Assembly (NCBI GenBank): GCA_000687655.1 | Contig: JHWR01000007.1 | Coordinates: 1 to 64,000, forward strand | DNA from: Lachnospiraceae bacterium YSB2008 | GTDB lineage: Bacteria > Bacillota > Clostridia > Lachnospirales > Lachnospiraceae | DNA: 64,000 bases | Direction of reading: 5' to 3' | Part shown: one piece after another, positions 27,421 through 36,825 of the stretch | Numbering within the stretch: position 1 is the stretch's first letter | How the letters are laid out: every line of letters begins with the position of its first letter | The notes under the pieces: generated by a model | What the model was told of the DNA's origin: nothing | The model's input: only the letters and a program-made list of their open reading frames with translations | The model's database searches: none | Program-made: the position numbers and the translations under genes

Positions 27421-27960
27421 GTGAGCAGATTAAGAGATACTTACGAGAACGAGATCAAGACAGAAATGATCAAGAAGTTCGGATATAAAAATGTAATGCA
27501 GGTTCCAAAGCTCGAGAAGATCGTTATCAACATGGGCGTTGGCGAAGCTAGAGATAATGCAAAGATTCTTGAATCAGCAGTAAAGGATCTTACAGAGATT
27601 GCAGGTCAGAAGCCGGTTATCTGTAAGGCAAAGAAGTCAGTTGCTAACTTCAAACTTAGAGAGGGTATGCCTATAGGTTGTAAGGTTACACTCCGCGGCG
27701 ACAGGATGTATGAATTTGCAGACAGACTCATCAATCTCGCACTCCCACGAGTACGTGACTTTAGAGGTGTCAGCGCTGATGCATTTGATGGTAGAGGAAA
27801 TTATGCACTCGGTATCAAGGAGCAGATCATATTCCCTGAGATTGAATACGATAAGGTTGACAAGGTAAGAGGTATGGATATCATCTTCGTAACAACTGCT
27901 AATACAGATGAGGAATCCAGAGAATTACTCAGACTTTTCGGTATGCCGTTTAAGAAATAA
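27421..27960 (+). CDS. rplE: 50S ribosomal protein L5
   Basis: 179 residues, GTG start behind AAGGAGG. Diagnostic segments are [22 protein letters not shown]-like [34 protein letters not shown] and [18 protein letters not shown]. It binds 5S rRNA in the central protuberance. Confidence 0.98.
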   Translation: MSRLRDTYENEIKTEMIKKFGYKNVMQVPKLEKIVINMGVGEARDNAKILESAVKDLTEIAGQKPVICKAKKSVANFKLREGMPIGCKVTLRGDRMYEFADRLINLALPRVRDFRGVSADAFDGRGNYALGIKEQIIFPEIEYDKVDKVRGMDIIFVTTANTDEESRELLRLFGMPFKK

Positions 27961-27972
27961 GGAGGAAGTATC

Positions 27973-28158
27973 ATGGCAAAGACTTCAATGAAGATTAAGC
28001 AGCAGAGAAAGCAGAAGTTCTCTACTAGAGAATATACTCGTTGCAAGATTTGTGGTAGACCACATGCAGTTTTGAGAAAGTACGGAATTTGCAGAGTATG
28101 CTTCCGTGAATTAGCATATAAGGGCGAGATTCCTGGTGTTAGGAAATCAAGCTGGTAG
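27973..28158 (+). CDS. rpsZ: 30S ribosomal protein S14, zinc-binding (type Z)
   Basis: 61 residues, the short S14 form. Cysteines in C24-x2-C27 and C40-x2-C43 ([19 protein letters not shown]) form a zinc ribbon. The end [16 protein letters not shown] is typical of Firmicutes. It follows rplE by 12 bases. Confidence 0.98.
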   Translation: MAKTSMKIKQQRKQKFSTREYTRCKICGRPHAVLRKYGICRVCFRELAYKGEIPGVRKSSW

Positions 28159-28184
28159 AAAAAGATTAAGGAGGCAAGTTTAAG

Positions 28185-28586
28185 ATGTCAATGAGCGATC
28201 CAATTGCAGATATGCTTACAAGAATTCGTAATGCAAATACTGCGAAGCATGATACAGTAGATATACCTGCATCTAAGATGAAGCAGGCGATTGCAGACAT
28301 TCTTCTCAGAGAAGGATACGTTAAGGCAGTTGACGTTATAGAAGACGGCAAGTTCAATACTATCAGAATCACCCTTAAGTATGGTGATAATAAGAATGAG
28401 AAAGTTATCAAGGGACTTAAGAGAATCTCTAAGCCAGGTTTCCGTGTTTATGCAGACACAGAGAACCTTCCTAAAGTTCTTGGCGGACTTGGTATCGCTA
28501 TCATTTCTACAAACAAGGGAATTCTTACAGATAAGGAAGCAAGAAAAGAGAACGTTGGTGGTGAAGTTCTTGCATTCGTTTGGTAA
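28185..28586 (+). CDS. rpsH: 30S ribosomal protein S8
   Basis: 133 residues, starting [18 protein letters not shown] and ending with the S8 signature [27 protein letters not shown]8 binds 16S helix 21 and in E. coli represses the spc operon. Directly behind it the end of the gene is partly repeated (GAGTATTCGTTTGGTAAT), probably a small duplication. Confidence 0.98.
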   Translation: MSMSDPIADMLTRIRNANTAKHDTVDIPASKMKQAIADILLREGYVKAVDVIEDGKFNTIRITLKYGDNKNEKVIKGLKRISKPGFRVYADTENLPKVLGGLGIAIISTNKGILTDKEARKENVGGEVLAFVW

Positions 28587-28632
28587 TTAAGAGTATTCGT
28601 TTGGTAATAAGAATTTTTAGGAGGTAAAGGCA

Positions 28633-29172
28633 ATGTCACGAATCGGAAGAATGCCTATCGCTATACCGGCAGGAGTAACTGTTACTATAGCAGAAAATAA
28701 CAAGGTGACTGTTAAGGGACCTAAGGGCGAGCTCGAGAGAGTACTCCCAGCTGAGATGGAAATCTCTCAGGAAGGTGCCGAGATTTTAGTAAAAAGACCA
28801 AATGATCTGAAGAAGATGAAATCACTTCACGGTCTTACAAGAACACTTATAAACAACATGGTTATCGGTGTTACAAATGGTTATACCAAGACACTTGAGG
28901 TAAACGGTGTTGGTTACAGAGCAGCTAAGCAGGGTAAGAAGCTTGTTCTTAACCTTGGTTACTCTCATCCGGTTGAGATGGAAGATCCTGAAGGACTTTC
29001 AACAACCGTAGAAGGTGACAAGATCATCGTTTCCGGTATCGATAAGGAAAAAGTTGGACAGTATGCAGCTGAGATCAGATCTACAAGAGCTCCTGAACCA
29101 TATAAGGGCAAGGGTATCAAGTACGATTATGAAGTGATCAGACGCAAGGTTGGTAAGACTGGTAAGAAATAA
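28633..29172 (+). CDS. rplF: 50S ribosomal protein L6
   Basis: 179 residues with two homologous halves. Motifs are [53 protein letters not shown] and the signature [26 protein letters not shown]. It is located near the factor-binding site. Length is normal. Confidence 0.98.
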   Translation: MSRIGRMPIAIPAGVTVTIAENNKVTVKGPKGELERVLPAEMEISQEGAEILVKRPNDLKKMKSLHGLTRTLINNMVIGVTNGYTKTLEVNGVGYRAAKQGKKLVLNLGYSHPVEMEDPEGLSTTVEGDKIIVSGIDKEKVGQYAAEIRSTRAPEPYKGKGIKYDYEVIRRKVGKTGKK

Positions 29173-29190
29173 TTAAAGGAGTGAAGAAGG

Positions 29191-29559
29191 ATGATTAACA
29201 AGGAATCAAGAACCGCGATCCGCGAAAAGAAACATTTGAAAATACGTAACCGTTTCAGCGGAACTGCTGAAAGACCGAGACTCGCTGTCTTCAGAAGTAA
29301 TAATCATATGTACGCTCAGATTATTGATGACTCAGTCGGCAAGACTCTTTGCTCTGCTTCAACTCTTGAATCAGCAGTTAAGTCAGAGCTCAGCAAGACT
29401 AACAACGTAGAAGCAGCAGCTTACGTTGGTAAGGTTATAGCTGAAAGAGCAGCTAAGATCGGTGTAACTGAAGTCGTTTTCGATAGAGGCGGTTTCATAT
29501 ATCAGGGTAAGATTAAGGCTTTGGCAGATGCAGCTAGAGAAGCTGGTCTAGTATTCTAA
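29191..29559 (+). CDS. rplR: 50S ribosomal protein L18
   Basis: 122 residues. The basic N-terminus [33 protein letters not shown] and the C-terminal [28 protein letters not shown] are typical. It binds 5S rRNA together with L5. Confidence 0.98.
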   Translation: MINKESRTAIREKKHLKIRNRFSGTAERPRLAVFRSNNHMYAQIIDDSVGKTLCSASTLESAVKSELSKTNNVEAAAYVGKVIAERAAKIGVTEVVFDRGGFIYQGKIKALADAAREAGLVF

Positions 29560-29575
29560 GAAGGAGGAAGTAAAA

Positions 29576-30082
29576 GTGAATCAGATTATTGATGCTAGAA
29601 ACTTAGAACTGGAAGATAGCGTAGTTGCAATCAAAAGAGTTACCAAGGTTGTTAAAGGTGGACGTAACATGAGATTCTCAGCACTTGTTGTTGTTGGAGA
29701 TAAGAATGGTCATGTAGGCGTTGGTGTTGGTAAGGCAGCTGAAGTACCTGAAGCTATCCGTAAAGCAAAAGAAGATGCAATAAAGGGACTTATAGAAGTA
29801 CCTATCAATGATAAAGGAAGTATCCCATATGACTACACAGGAAAGTTCGGAAGTGCAGAAGTACTTCTCAAGAGCGCTCCTGAAGGTACAGGTATCATAG
29901 CAGGTGGTCCGGCTCGTTCCGTACTTTCACTTGCTGGTTACAAGAATATTCGTACAAAGTCACTTGGTTCAAACAACAAGCAGAACGTTGTACTTGCAAC
30001 TATAGAGGGACTGAAGAGTATACAGTCTCCAGAAGAGATTGCCAGACTCCGTGGTAAGTCTGTTGATGAGATCCTTAACTAG
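29576..30082 (+). CDS. rpsE: 30S ribosomal protein S5
   Basis: 168 residues, GTG start after AAGGAGG. The dsRBD-like N-terminal half contains [22 protein letters not shown] and [20 protein letters not shown]. The C-terminal half contains [25 protein letters not shown]. It affects decoding fidelity and the mRNA entry channel. Confidence 0.98.
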   Translation: MNQIIDARNLELEDSVVAIKRVTKVVKGGRNMRFSALVVVGDKNGHVGVGVGKAAEVPEAIRKAKEDAIKGLIEVPINDKGSIPYDYTGKFGSAEVLLKSAPEGTGIIAGGPARSVLSLAGYKNIRTKSLGSNNKQNVVLATIEGLKSIQSPEEIARLRGKSVDEILN

Positions 30083-30096
30083 GAGGTAGGTTAAAA

Positions 30097-30279
30097 ATGG
30101 CAGATAAGTTAAAAGTAACACTCGTAAAATCACCTATAGGCGCAATTCCTAAGCACAGAAGAACTGTTGAGGCACTTGGTCTTACAAAGATGCACAAGAC
30201 AGTTGAACTTCCAAACAATGATGCAACGAAGGGAATGGTTGCTCAGGTTCGTCATTTAGTTAAAGTAGAAGAAGTTTAG
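30097..30279 (+). CDS. rpmD: 50S ribosomal protein L30
   Basis: 60 residues, the short bacterial form. It contains KVTLVKSPIGAIPKHRRTVEALGLTKMHKTVELPNN. It lies between rpsE and rplO with AGGAGG upstream. Confidence 0.97.
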   Translation: MADKLKVTLVKSPIGAIPKHRRTVEALGLTKMHKTVELPNNDATKGMVAQVRHLVKVEEV

Positions 30280-30292
30280 GAGGTAAAGCGGC

Positions 30293-30733
30293 ATGGATTT
30301 ATCCAATTTAAAGCCAGCCGAGGGTTCAGTAACACGTGATGATTTCAGACGTGGACGTGGACACGGTTCAGGCAACGGAAAGACAGCAGGTAAGGGACAC
30401 AAGGGTCAGAAGGCTCGTTCAGGTGCACCAAGACCTGGTTTCGAAGGTGGTCAGATGCCACTCTACAGACGTATCCCTAAGAGAGGTTTCACATGCAGAA
30501 ACACAAAGGATATCGTTGCTATAAATGTTAGTATGCTTAATAGATTCGATGATAACAGCGAAGTAACAGTAGCAAGCCTTATCGAGGCAGGAATCATCAA
30601 GAATCCTAGAGACGGCGTAAAGATACTTGGAAATGGAGAGCTCACAAAATGTCTTACTGTTAAAGTAAATGCAGTAAGCAAGGCAGCCGCTGAGAAGATT
30701 GAAAAGCTCGGTGGAAAAGTCGAGGTGATTTAG
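30293..30733 (+). CDS. rplO: 50S ribosomal protein L15
   Basis: 146 residues. It starts [15 protein letters not shown]; the Gly-rich extension [25 protein letters not shown] and [17 protein letters not shown] are diagnostic. The stop lies 1 base before the secY start, linking ribosome and translocon synthesis. Confidence 0.98.
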   Translation: MDLSNLKPAEGSVTRDDFRRGRGHGSGNGKTAGKGHKGQKARSGAPRPGFEGGQMPLYRRIPKRGFTCRNTKDIVAINVSMLNRFDDNSEVTVASLIEAGIIKNPRDGVKILGNGELTKCLTVKVNAVSKAAAEKIEKLGGKVEVI

Positions 30734-30734
30734 T

Positions 30735-32048
30735 ATGTTTAAAGGCTTGGTAAACGCTATTAAGATAAAGGAGATCAGAAATGGACTTCTGTTCGCGCTT
30801 TTCATCTTAGTCGTTGTAAGGCTTGGATCACAGATACCTGCACCTGGTGTTGATGTTGCCGGACTCAAGGAGTATCTTGCAAATAACCTCGGACAGGCAG
30901 GAACACTGATCGATTCATTTACAGGTGGTTCATTCTCTGAGATGTCAATATTTGCACTCAGTGTAACACCATATATTACATCTTCTATCATCATCCAGCT
31001 TCTTACCATAGCAATTCCTGCTCTGGAAGAAATGCAGAAGGATGGCGAAGAAGGACGTAAGAAGATGACTGCTATAACAAGATTTGTTTCTATAGCACTT
31101 GCAATCATCGAAAGCCTTGGTCTTTCAATAGGTTTTGGTCGTGCAGGTTATATAGAGAACTATGGCTTCCTCAGTGTAATGGTTATCGTTGTTACACTTA
31201 CAGCCGGAAGTACAGTCATCATGTGGCTCGGTGAAAGAATCACATCAAGAGGTATCGGAAACGGTATATCGATCATACTTCTTATAAACATAGTATCCAG
31301 AATGCCTAGCGACTTCTATAACCTTTATCAGATGTTCGTTCAGGGCAAGGATATAGTATATATGGTAATCTCAATAGTTATCATACTTGGTGTAGTTCTT
31401 CTTACAACTGTACTTACTATAATCCTTCAGGATGCTGAGAGAAGAATTCCGGTATCATATGCTCAGAAGGTTCAGGGCAGAAGAATGGTAGGAGCAAGAA
31501 GCTCACATATTCCTCTTAAGGTTAACACAGGAAATGTAATGCCTATTATCTTTGCTTCAACACTTATGTCAGTTCCTTCAATAGTAATAAACCTTTTCAA
31601 GGTTGAGGTTAAATCAACTGTAGGGCAGAAGATAATAACAGGACTTAGCCAGAGCTACTGGTTCAAGCCGGGTTATCCATGGGCATATATAGGACTTGCA
31701 TTGTATATATTCCTCGTAATGTTCTTTGCATATTTCTATACAACAATTTCTTTCAACCCTATGGAAGTTGCAAATAACCTTAAGAAGGGCGGCGGATTCA
31801 TACCTGGTATAAGACCTGGTAAGCCAACTCAGGAGTATCTTAACAAGATACTTAATTACATAGTATTTATCGGTGCAACAGGACTCATGCTTGTAGCGAT
31901 AATACCTATTTTCTTCAATGGAAGATTCAATGCAGACGTTTCATTTGGTGGTACATCACTTATCATTATCGTTGGTGTTATCATAGAGACAATCAAGCAG
32001 ATCGAATCTAAGATGATCGTAAGGAATTATTCAGGATTCCTTAAGTAG
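30735..32048 (+). CDS. secY: Preprotein translocase subunit SecY
   Basis: 437 residues with ten predicted membrane helices, the central pore of the Sec translocon. Recognisable segments are LVVVRLGSQIPAPGVD (TM1), GGSFSEMSIFALSVTPYITSSIIIQLL (plug and TM2 region), WLGERITSRGIGNGISI, QKVQGRRMVGARSSHIPLKVNTGNVMPIIFAS and the C-terminal KKGGGFIPGIRPGKPTQEYL. The start follows rplO almost directly; an AGGTGAT-like site within rplO serves it. Confidence 0.98.
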   Translation: MFKGLVNAIKIKEIRNGLLFALFILVVVRLGSQIPAPGVDVAGLKEYLANNLGQAGTLIDSFTGGSFSEMSIFALSVTPYITSSIIIQLLTIAIPALEEMQKDGEEGRKKMTAITRFVSIALAIIESLGLSIGFGRAGYIENYGFLSVMVIVVTLTAGSTVIMWLGERITSRGIGNGISIILLINIVSRMPSDFYNLYQMFVQGKDIVYMVISIVIILGVVLLTTVLTIILQDAERRIPVSYAQKVQGRRMVGARSSHIPLKVNTGNVMPIIFASTLMSVPSIVINLFKVEVKSTVGQKIITGLSQSYWFKPGYPWAYIGLALYIFLVMFFAYFYTTISFNPMEVANNLKKGGGFIPGIRPGKPTQEYLNKILNYIVFIGATGLMLVAIIPIFFNGRFNADVSFGGTSLIIIVGVIIETIKQIESKMIVRNYSGFLK

Positions 32049-32066
32049 GTAAATGATTAACAGGAA

Positions 32067-32152
32067 CATCTCCGGAGAATCCTTCGGAGATGCTACCTGA
32101 TTTTGTTGTCTAATAAGCAATTTCGTTGTTTATCAGATCCCTCCGGGGGATG
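32067..32152 (+). promoter_or_regulatory. Structured intercistronic RNA before adk
   Basis: The 130-base secY-adk gap holds two hairpins: CATCTCCG/CGGAGATG (about 32067-32094) and a short ATCCC-TCC-GGGGGAT stem (about 32138-32152). Neither is followed by a T tract. They could set mRNA stability or adk expression within the operon. Confidence 0.4.
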
Positions 32153-32178
32153 CGCACCATGCGAGAAAGGAAAAGATT

Positions 32179-32820
32179 ATGAAGATTATCATGTTAGGAG
32201 CACCTGGTGCCGGCAAGGGTACACAGGCAAAGATGATTGCTGCAAAGTATAGTATCCCACACATCTCAACGGGGGATATCTTCAGAGCTAATATTAAAGA
32301 AGGAACAGAACTTGGCCAGAAGGCTAAGGAGTATATGGACAAGGGACTTCTTGTACCGGATGAGCTTGTTGTAGATCTTATCATGGACAGATTCCAGCAG
32401 GATGATGCAAAGAACGGATACGTTCTTGATGGTTTCCCAAGAACAATACCTCAGGCAGAGGCGCTTGATAAGGCTCTTGCAGCAGCAGGTGAGGCAGTTG
32501 ATTTCGCAATCAACGTAGAAGTACCTGATGAGAACATCGTAAACAGAATGTCAGGACGTAGAGCATGTGTTGGATGTGGAGCTACATATCATGTAGTTTA
32601 CAATGCACCAAAGGTTGAAGGCGTGTGCGATACATGTGGTGAGAAGCTGATCCTCAGAGATGATGATAAGCCGGAAACAGTTCTTAACAGACTTTCAGTT
32701 TACCATGAGCAGACACAGCCCCTTATCGATTACTATACAGAGAAGGGCATTGAGAAAGAAGTAGACGGTACACAGGATATGAACAAAGTATTCGATGATA
32801 TCGTTGCTATACTTGGTTAA
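32179..32820 (+). CDS. adk: Adenylate kinase with zinc-type LID
   Basis: 213 residues. It catalyses AMP + ATP to 2 ADP. It shows P-loop [11 protein letters not shown], the NMP-binding [11 protein letters not shown], the DGFPRT motif and a LID with two CxxC pairs ([10 protein letters not shown] and VCDTCGE), the zinc-binding form common in Gram-positives. AAAGGAAAAG precedes the ATG. It lies in the classical secY-adk position. Confidence 0.98.
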   Translation: MKIIMLGAPGAGKGTQAKMIAAKYSIPHISTGDIFRANIKEGTELGQKAKEYMDKGLLVPDELVVDLIMDRFQQDDAKNGYVLDGFPRTIPQAEALDKALAAAGEAVDFAINVEVPDENIVNRMSGRRACVGCGATYHVVYNAPKVEGVCDTCGEKLILRDDDKPETVLNRLSVYHEQTQPLIDYYTEKGIEKEVDGTQDMNKVFDDIVAILG

Positions 32821-32856
32821 TTGTTGGCTATCGTAGAGTAAAAAAGGAGATAATAT

Positions 32857-33075
32857 ATGTCAAAAGCAGATGAGATAGAATGCGAAGGCGTAGTTATAGA
32901 GAAGCTTCCAAATGCAATGTTTCAGGTTGAACTTGAGAACGGTCACCAGATTCTTGCACATATAAGCGGTAAGCTCAGGATGAATTATATCAAGATTCTT
33001 CCTGGTGATAAGGTTACGGTAGTCCTCTCTCCATATGACCTTTCAAAGGGAAGGATTACCTGGAGAGCAAAATAA
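32857..33075 (+). CDS. infA: Translation initiation factor IF-1
   Basis: 72 residues, a single S1/OB fold. The sequence reads [57 protein letters not shown]. It follows adk by only 36 bases; the methionine aminopeptidase gene and KOW-protein gene often found here in Clostridia are missing. Confidence 0.98.
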   Translation: MSKADEIECEGVVIEKLPNAMFQVELENGHQILAHISGKLRMNYIKILPGDKVTVVLSPYDLSKGRITWRAK

Positions 33076-33157
33076 ATAAGATTTTTCTTGCATTTATATA
33101 TAATGCTATGTTAGAATAGCAATTTGCAGAGACTTTATGCGAAAGGAGAGTATTTTA

Positions 33158-33271
33158 ATGAAGGTTAGAGCATCAGTTAAACCAATTTGCGACAAGTGCA
33201 AAGTCATTAAAAGAAAAGGCAGAGTTCTTATAATCTGCGAAAATCCAAAGCACAAGCAGCGTCAGGGTTAA
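33158..33271 (+). CDS. rpmJ: 50S ribosomal protein L36, zinc type
   Basis: 37 residues, [20 protein letters not shown] to the end KHKQRQG. The zinc ligands Cys11, Cys14, Cys27 and His32 are intact, so this is the zinc-dependent form. AAAGGAGAG lies about 9 bases upstream of the ATG. It is the smallest gene of the cluster. Confidence 0.97.
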   Translation: MKVRASVKPICDKCKVIKRKGRVLIICENPKHKQRQG

Positions 33272-33549
33272 TTAAGTATTAATTCATGATGTAAAGAAGT
33301 CTAAGGAAGACATTTAGGATGATAGCCCATCTACAACTATGTCCTCCCTTTTGTGCGTTAGATGCATTATTCCGTGTATCTATAAGACTAAATTGCGGCT
33401 GTAGTATCATTTGATGCTATGTTTACTAATATGGAAGAAGTGTCCAAGAGTCGGATATACATTTCACCCTCTGATCCATACAGAGGATATCATGGCTGAC
33501 ATTTCATTTGCAGACTAACTTTAAGATTATTATTCGGAGGTAAACAAGA
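33272..33549 (+). promoter_or_regulatory. Unusually long rpmJ-rpsM spacer, candidate alpha-operon leader
   Basis: 278 bases without an open frame of note, in a cluster where most gaps are 10-30 bases. A CCTCTG-ATCCATA-CAGAGG hairpin (33468-33486) lies 60 bases before the rpsM ribosome-binding site. The position equals that of the S4-binding alpha-operon leader of enterobacteria, but I see no sequence proof of that structure. A secondary promoter could also reside here. Confidence 0.4.
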
Positions 33550-33918
33550 ATGGCTCGTATTTCAGGTGTAGATTTACCTAGAGAAAAGCGTGTCGAAGTA
33601 GGTCTTACATATATCTATGGTATAGGACTTACAACATCAAAGAACATTCTCTCTAAAGCAGAAGTAAATCCTGACACAAGAGTTAAGGATCTTACAGATG
33701 ATGAGGTTAGAAAGATAAGCGATATTATCAATGAAGATATCATGGTAGAAGGTGATCTCAGAAGAGAGACAGCACTTAATATCAAGCGTCTTCAGGAAAT
33801 CGGTTGTTATCGTGGTATCCGTCATAGGAAGGGTCTGCCTGTACGTGGACAGAACACAAAGAACAATGCCCGTACACGTAAGGGACCAAAGAAGACGGTT
33901 GCAAACAAGAAGAAGTAA
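33550..33918 (+). CDS. rpsM: 30S ribosomal protein S13
   Basis: 122 residues. It starts [26 protein letters not shown] and ends [34 protein letters not shown], the tail that contacts P-site tRNA. CGGAGG precedes the ATG. It is the first gene of the alpha segment. Confidence 0.98.
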   Translation: MARISGVDLPREKRVEVGLTYIYGIGLTTSKNILSKAEVNPDTRVKDLTDDEVRKISDIINEDIMVEGDLRRETALNIKRLQEIGCYRGIRHRKGLPVRGQNTKNNARTRKGPKKTVANKKK

Positions 33919-33940
33919 TTCGTAGGAGGATGTTAAATAC

Positions 33941-34342
33941 ATGGCAGCTAATACTAAAGGCGTAAAGAAGAGCGCTAAGAAGCGTAATAGAAAAAATGTA
34001 GAACATGGACAGGCTCATATTCAGTCTTCTTTCAATAACACTATCGTTACATTAACAGATGCAGAAGGTAATGCTCTTTCATGGGCAAGTGCAGGTGGAC
34101 TCGGATTCAGAGGATCAAAGAAGTCTACTCCTTATGCTGCTCAGATGGCAGCTGAGACTGCATGCAAGGCTGCAGCTCCATATGGCCTTAAGACTGTTGA
34201 TGTTATGGTAAAGGGACCGGGTTCAGGTCGTGAGGCAGCTATACGTGCACTCGCAGCAAACGGTCTTGAAGTGCTTACTATAAAGGACGTTACTCCGGTA
34301 CCACACAACGGATGTCGCCCACCAAAGAGAAGAAGAGTCTGA
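33941..34342 (+). CDS. rpsK: 30S ribosomal protein S11
   Basis: 133 residues. Signature segments are [62 protein letters not shown] and [16 protein letters not shown]. It forms part of the 30S platform at the mRNA exit. AGGAGG lies upstream. Confidence 0.98.
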   Translation: MAANTKGVKKSAKKRNRKNVEHGQAHIQSSFNNTIVTLTDAEGNALSWASAGGLGFRGSKKSTPYAAQMAAETACKAAAPYGLKTVDVMVKGPGSGREAAIRALAANGLEVLTIKDVTPVPHNGCRPPKRRRV

Positions 34343-34361
34343 TTAGGAGGTACATGGAATT

Positions 34362-34955
34362 ATGGCAATTGATAGAACACCTGTTCTCAAGAGATGCAGA
34401 TCACTCGGTATGGAGCCTATGTATCTCGGTGTGAACAAGAAATCAAGAAGAAGATTAACAAGAACTAACAGAAAGGTTAGTGAATATGGACTTCAGCTTC
34501 GTGAGAAGCAGAAGGCAAAGTTTATATACGGCGTACAGGAGAAGCCTTTCCGTAATCTTTATGAGAAGGCTGAGAGAATGCCTGGCGTAGTTGGTGAGAA
34601 TCTTATGCTTCTCCTCGAGGAGAGACTTGATAACATCATCTTCCGTATGGGATTCGCAAGAACAAGAAGAGAAGCTAGACAGATCGTTTCTCACAGACAT
34701 GTTCTTGTAAATGGAAAGATAGTTAATATCCCTTCATACAGAATCTCAGCTGGTGACAAGATCGAGATCAAAGAGAAGAGTAAGTCACTTCAGAGATTTA
34801 AGGACATAGTTGAGGCAAATGGACAGGTATCTGTTCCTGCATGGCTCACCGCTAGCAGCGAAACACTTTCAGGTGAGGTTGTTGAACTTCCGCTTAGAGA
34901 CCAGATTGATGTTCCTGTTAACGAGACCCTCATTGTCGAGTTATATTCTAAGTAA
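34362..34955 (+). CDS. rpsD: 30S ribosomal protein S4
   Basis: 197 residues. It has only one Cys near the N-terminus ([15 protein letters not shown]), so it is the zinc-free form. The S4 RNA-binding domain is at [50 protein letters not shown]. It initiates 16S assembly and is the known autoregulator of rpsD or alpha operons in several bacteria. Confidence 0.98.
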   Translation: MAIDRTPVLKRCRSLGMEPMYLGVNKKSRRRLTRTNRKVSEYGLQLREKQKAKFIYGVQEKPFRNLYEKAERMPGVVGENLMLLLEERLDNIIFRMGFARTRREARQIVSHRHVLVNGKIVNIPSYRISAGDKIEIKEKSKSLQRFKDIVEANGQVSVPAWLTASSETLSGEVVELPLRDQIDVPVNETLIVELYSK

Positions 34956-34993
34956 GATAAATTTACTGTTAAACGAAATTGTTTTTCTGCTAT

Positions 34994-35038
34994 ATATGCA
35001 TCGTATATGTACAGAGTCTGTTATATACAGATGCATAT
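34994..35038 (+). promoter_or_regulatory. Long hairpin between rpsD and rpoA
   Basis: A ~15-bp stem pairs 34994-35008 (ATATGCATCGTATAT) with 35023-35038, with one bulged A, and encloses a ~14-base loop. It has no T run. It sits 40 bases before the rpoA start and may adjust rpoA expression or be an RNase site. Confidence 0.5.
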
Positions 35039-35079
35039 GTAATGGAAAACTACATAGGATAAATGTAGGAGGGTAAAAA

Positions 35080-36033
35080 GTGTTCGAATTCGAAAAACCA
35101 AGAATTGAGATAGTAGAGCAGTCAGATGACAACAAGTACGGAAGATTCGTAGTTGAGCCACTTGAGAGAGGCTACGGCACAACTCTCGGTAACTCACTCA
35201 GAAGAATCATGCTTTCTTCACTTCCGGGTACAGCTGTCAGCTTCGTTAAGATCAAGGGAGTTCTTCATGAGTTCACATCTATTCCTGGTGTAAAGGAAGA
35301 TGTTACGGAGATCGTTATGAACATCAAGGATCTCCACATAAAGAACAATTCAAATCTCAACGAGCCTAAGACAGCATATATCGAAGCAGAAGGCGACAAG
35401 GTCGTTACTGCAGCAGATATAAATGTTGATGGTGATATAGAGATTCTTAATCCGGATCTTGTTATCGCTAATCTTAACGGCCCTGATGCAAAGCTCGAGA
35501 TGGAGCTTACTATAACAAACGGACGTGGTTATGTCAGCGCTGAGAAGAACAAAGAGCATGACACAGCTATAGACGTTATCGCTGTTGACTCCATTTATAC
35601 ACCTGTTGAGAGAGTTAATCTTACAGTTGAAAACACTCGTGTTGGCCAGATCACAGATTATGATAAGCTTACACTTGATGTATTTACAAATGGAACGCTT
35701 GCTCCTGATGAGGCTGTCAGCCTTGCCGCTAAGGTACTCAGTGAGCACTTAAGCCTTTTCATCAATCTTTCAGAGAAGGCAAATGAAGTCAGCGTAATAG
35801 TTGAGAAAGAGCCGGAAGTTGTAGACAATGTAACAGATATGAACATTGATGAGCTTGAGCTTTCAGTTCGTTCATTCAACTGTCTCAAGAGAGCTGGTAT
35901 CAATACAGTTAGAGAGCTCTGCGACAGAACACCTGAGGACATGATGAAGGTTCGTAACCTTGGTCGTAAGTCACTCGATGAGGTTCTTGCTAAGCTTAAG
36001 GAGCTTGGACTGTCACTTAATACAGGAGAATAA
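35080..36033 (+). CDS. rpoA: RNA polymerase alpha subunit
   Basis: 317 residues with a GTG start supported by AGGAGGG. The N-terminal assembly domain has [31 protein letters not shown] and [15 protein letters not shown] short linker leads to the C-terminal domain (~245-317) with [22 protein letters not shown] and [21 protein letters not shown], which contacts UP elements and activators. Length is normal. Confidence 0.98.
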   Translation: MFEFEKPRIEIVEQSDDNKYGRFVVEPLERGYGTTLGNSLRRIMLSSLPGTAVSFVKIKGVLHEFTSIPGVKEDVTEIVMNIKDLHIKNNSNLNEPKTAYIEAEGDKVVTAADINVDGDIEILNPDLVIANLNGPDAKLEMELTITNGRGYVSAEKNKEHDTAIDVIAVDSIYTPVERVNLTVENTRVGQITDYDKLTLDVFTNGTLAPDEAVSLAAKVLSEHLSLFINLSEKANEVSVIVEKEPEVVDNVTDMNIDELELSVRSFNCLKRAGINTVRELCDRTPEDMMKVRNLGRKSLDEVLAKLKELGLSLNTGE

Positions 36034-36144
36034 ATAATAATTACCACTAAAGCGGAAGAACAGCCTTGGACGCGTGAGATAATATTCACGAAAGAGGCAG
36101 TACGCATAGTGAAGGCCTGAAAACAGGCGGGAAAGGATTTAAAA

Positions 36145-36681
36145 ATGGCAATGTATAGAAAACTTGGAAAGAAGTCAGACCAGAGAAAGGCACTTCTTAG
36201 AAATCAGGTTACACAGCTTATATATCACGGTAAGATCAAGACTACCGAGGCTAGAGCTAAGGAAGTTCGTAAGATCGCTGAACATCTTATCACACTTGCT
36301 GTAAAGGAAAAGGATAACTACGAAGAAGTTAAGGTTATGGCAAAGGTTGCTGATAAGGACAAGGACGGAAAGAGAATCAAGGAAGTTGTTGATGGTAAGA
36401 AGGTAACAAAGTACCATGAAGAAGAAAAGACCATCAAGAAGGATATGCCTTCAAGACTTCATGCAAGACGTGAAATGCTTAAGGTTCTCTACCCTGTAGT
36501 AGAAGTTCCAACTGAAGCAGCAGGTAAGAAGAGAGCAACCAAGAAGGTTGATCTTACAGACAAGCTCTTCAGCGAGTATGGTCCAAAGTATGCTGACCGT
36601 AAGGGTGGTTATACAAGGATCGTAAAGATAGGACAGAGAAAGGGCGATGGCGCTCTTGAAGTAATCCTTGAGTTAGTCTAA
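36145..36681 (+). CDS. rplQ: 50S ribosomal protein L17 with lineage-type insertion
   Basis: 178 residues, about 50 longer than E. coli L17. The N-terminal core (MYRKLGKKSDQRKALLRNQVTQLIYHGKIKTTEARAKEVRKIAEHLITL) and the C-terminal end (GGYTRIVKIGQRKGDGALEVILELV) are normal. Between them is a Lys/Asp/Glu-rich insertion of roughly residues 62-105 (KVADKDKDGKRIKEVVDG...). Similar enlarged L17 proteins occur in Lachnospiraceae. It is the last gene of the ribosomal operon. Confidence 0.97.
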   Translation: MAMYRKLGKKSDQRKALLRNQVTQLIYHGKIKTTEARAKEVRKIAEHLITLAVKEKDNYEEVKVMAKVADKDKDGKRIKEVVDGKKVTKYHEEEKTIKKDMPSRLHARREMLKVLYPVVEVPTEAAGKKRATKKVDLTDKLFSEYGPKYADRKGGYTRIVKIGQRKGDGALEVILELV

Positions 36682-36710
36682 TAAGAATTTTCAATACAGA
36701 GTAATATGCA

Positions 36711-36744
36711 AAAAGACAGTCTATGTATATAGGCTGTCTTTTTT
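36711..36744 (+). terminator. Terminator of the S10-spc-alpha operon
   Basis: A 10-bp stem (36713-36722 with 36731-36740, G-U tolerated) and a run of six T end the ribosomal operon 30 bases after rplQ. The T run overlaps the first operator of the next cassette. Confidence 0.85.
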
Positions 36745-36764
36745 ACTTGACGTACGACAAGTAA
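36743..36764. promoter_or_regulatory. Palindromic operator O1 of the kinase cassette
   Basis: This 22-bp near-perfect palindrome, TTACTTG-A-CGTACG-A-CAAGTAA, is symmetric at all but one base pair of positions (8/15). It overlaps a TTGACG -35 box (36747-36752) that is 17 bases from a TAACAT -10 (36770-36775). A dimeric repressor, probably the partner HTH protein, is the obvious ligand (inference). Confidence 0.65.
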
Positions 36765-36783
36765 AATGATAACATATATAGAA

Positions 36784-36805
36784 ACACTTTACGTACGTCA
36801 AGTAA
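36784..36805. promoter_or_regulatory. Second operator O2 with one perfect half-site
   Basis: The centre CGTACG and right half (CAAGTAA) are identical to O1; the left half matches 5 of 8 positions. Its centre is 41 bp from that of O1, close to four helical turns, so two dimers would lie on the same DNA face. A TATAAT (36808-36813) follows immediately, 13 bases before the ATG at 36826. Confidence 0.6.
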
Positions 36806-36825
36806 TCTATAATGGGTGGGTATAG

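Noticed and set aside
36743-36805. CGTACG repeats read as part of the rplQ terminator
   Set aside because: The terminator is complete at 36711-36744; the palindromes differ from it, occur twice with matching halves, and overlap promoter boxes of the next unit.
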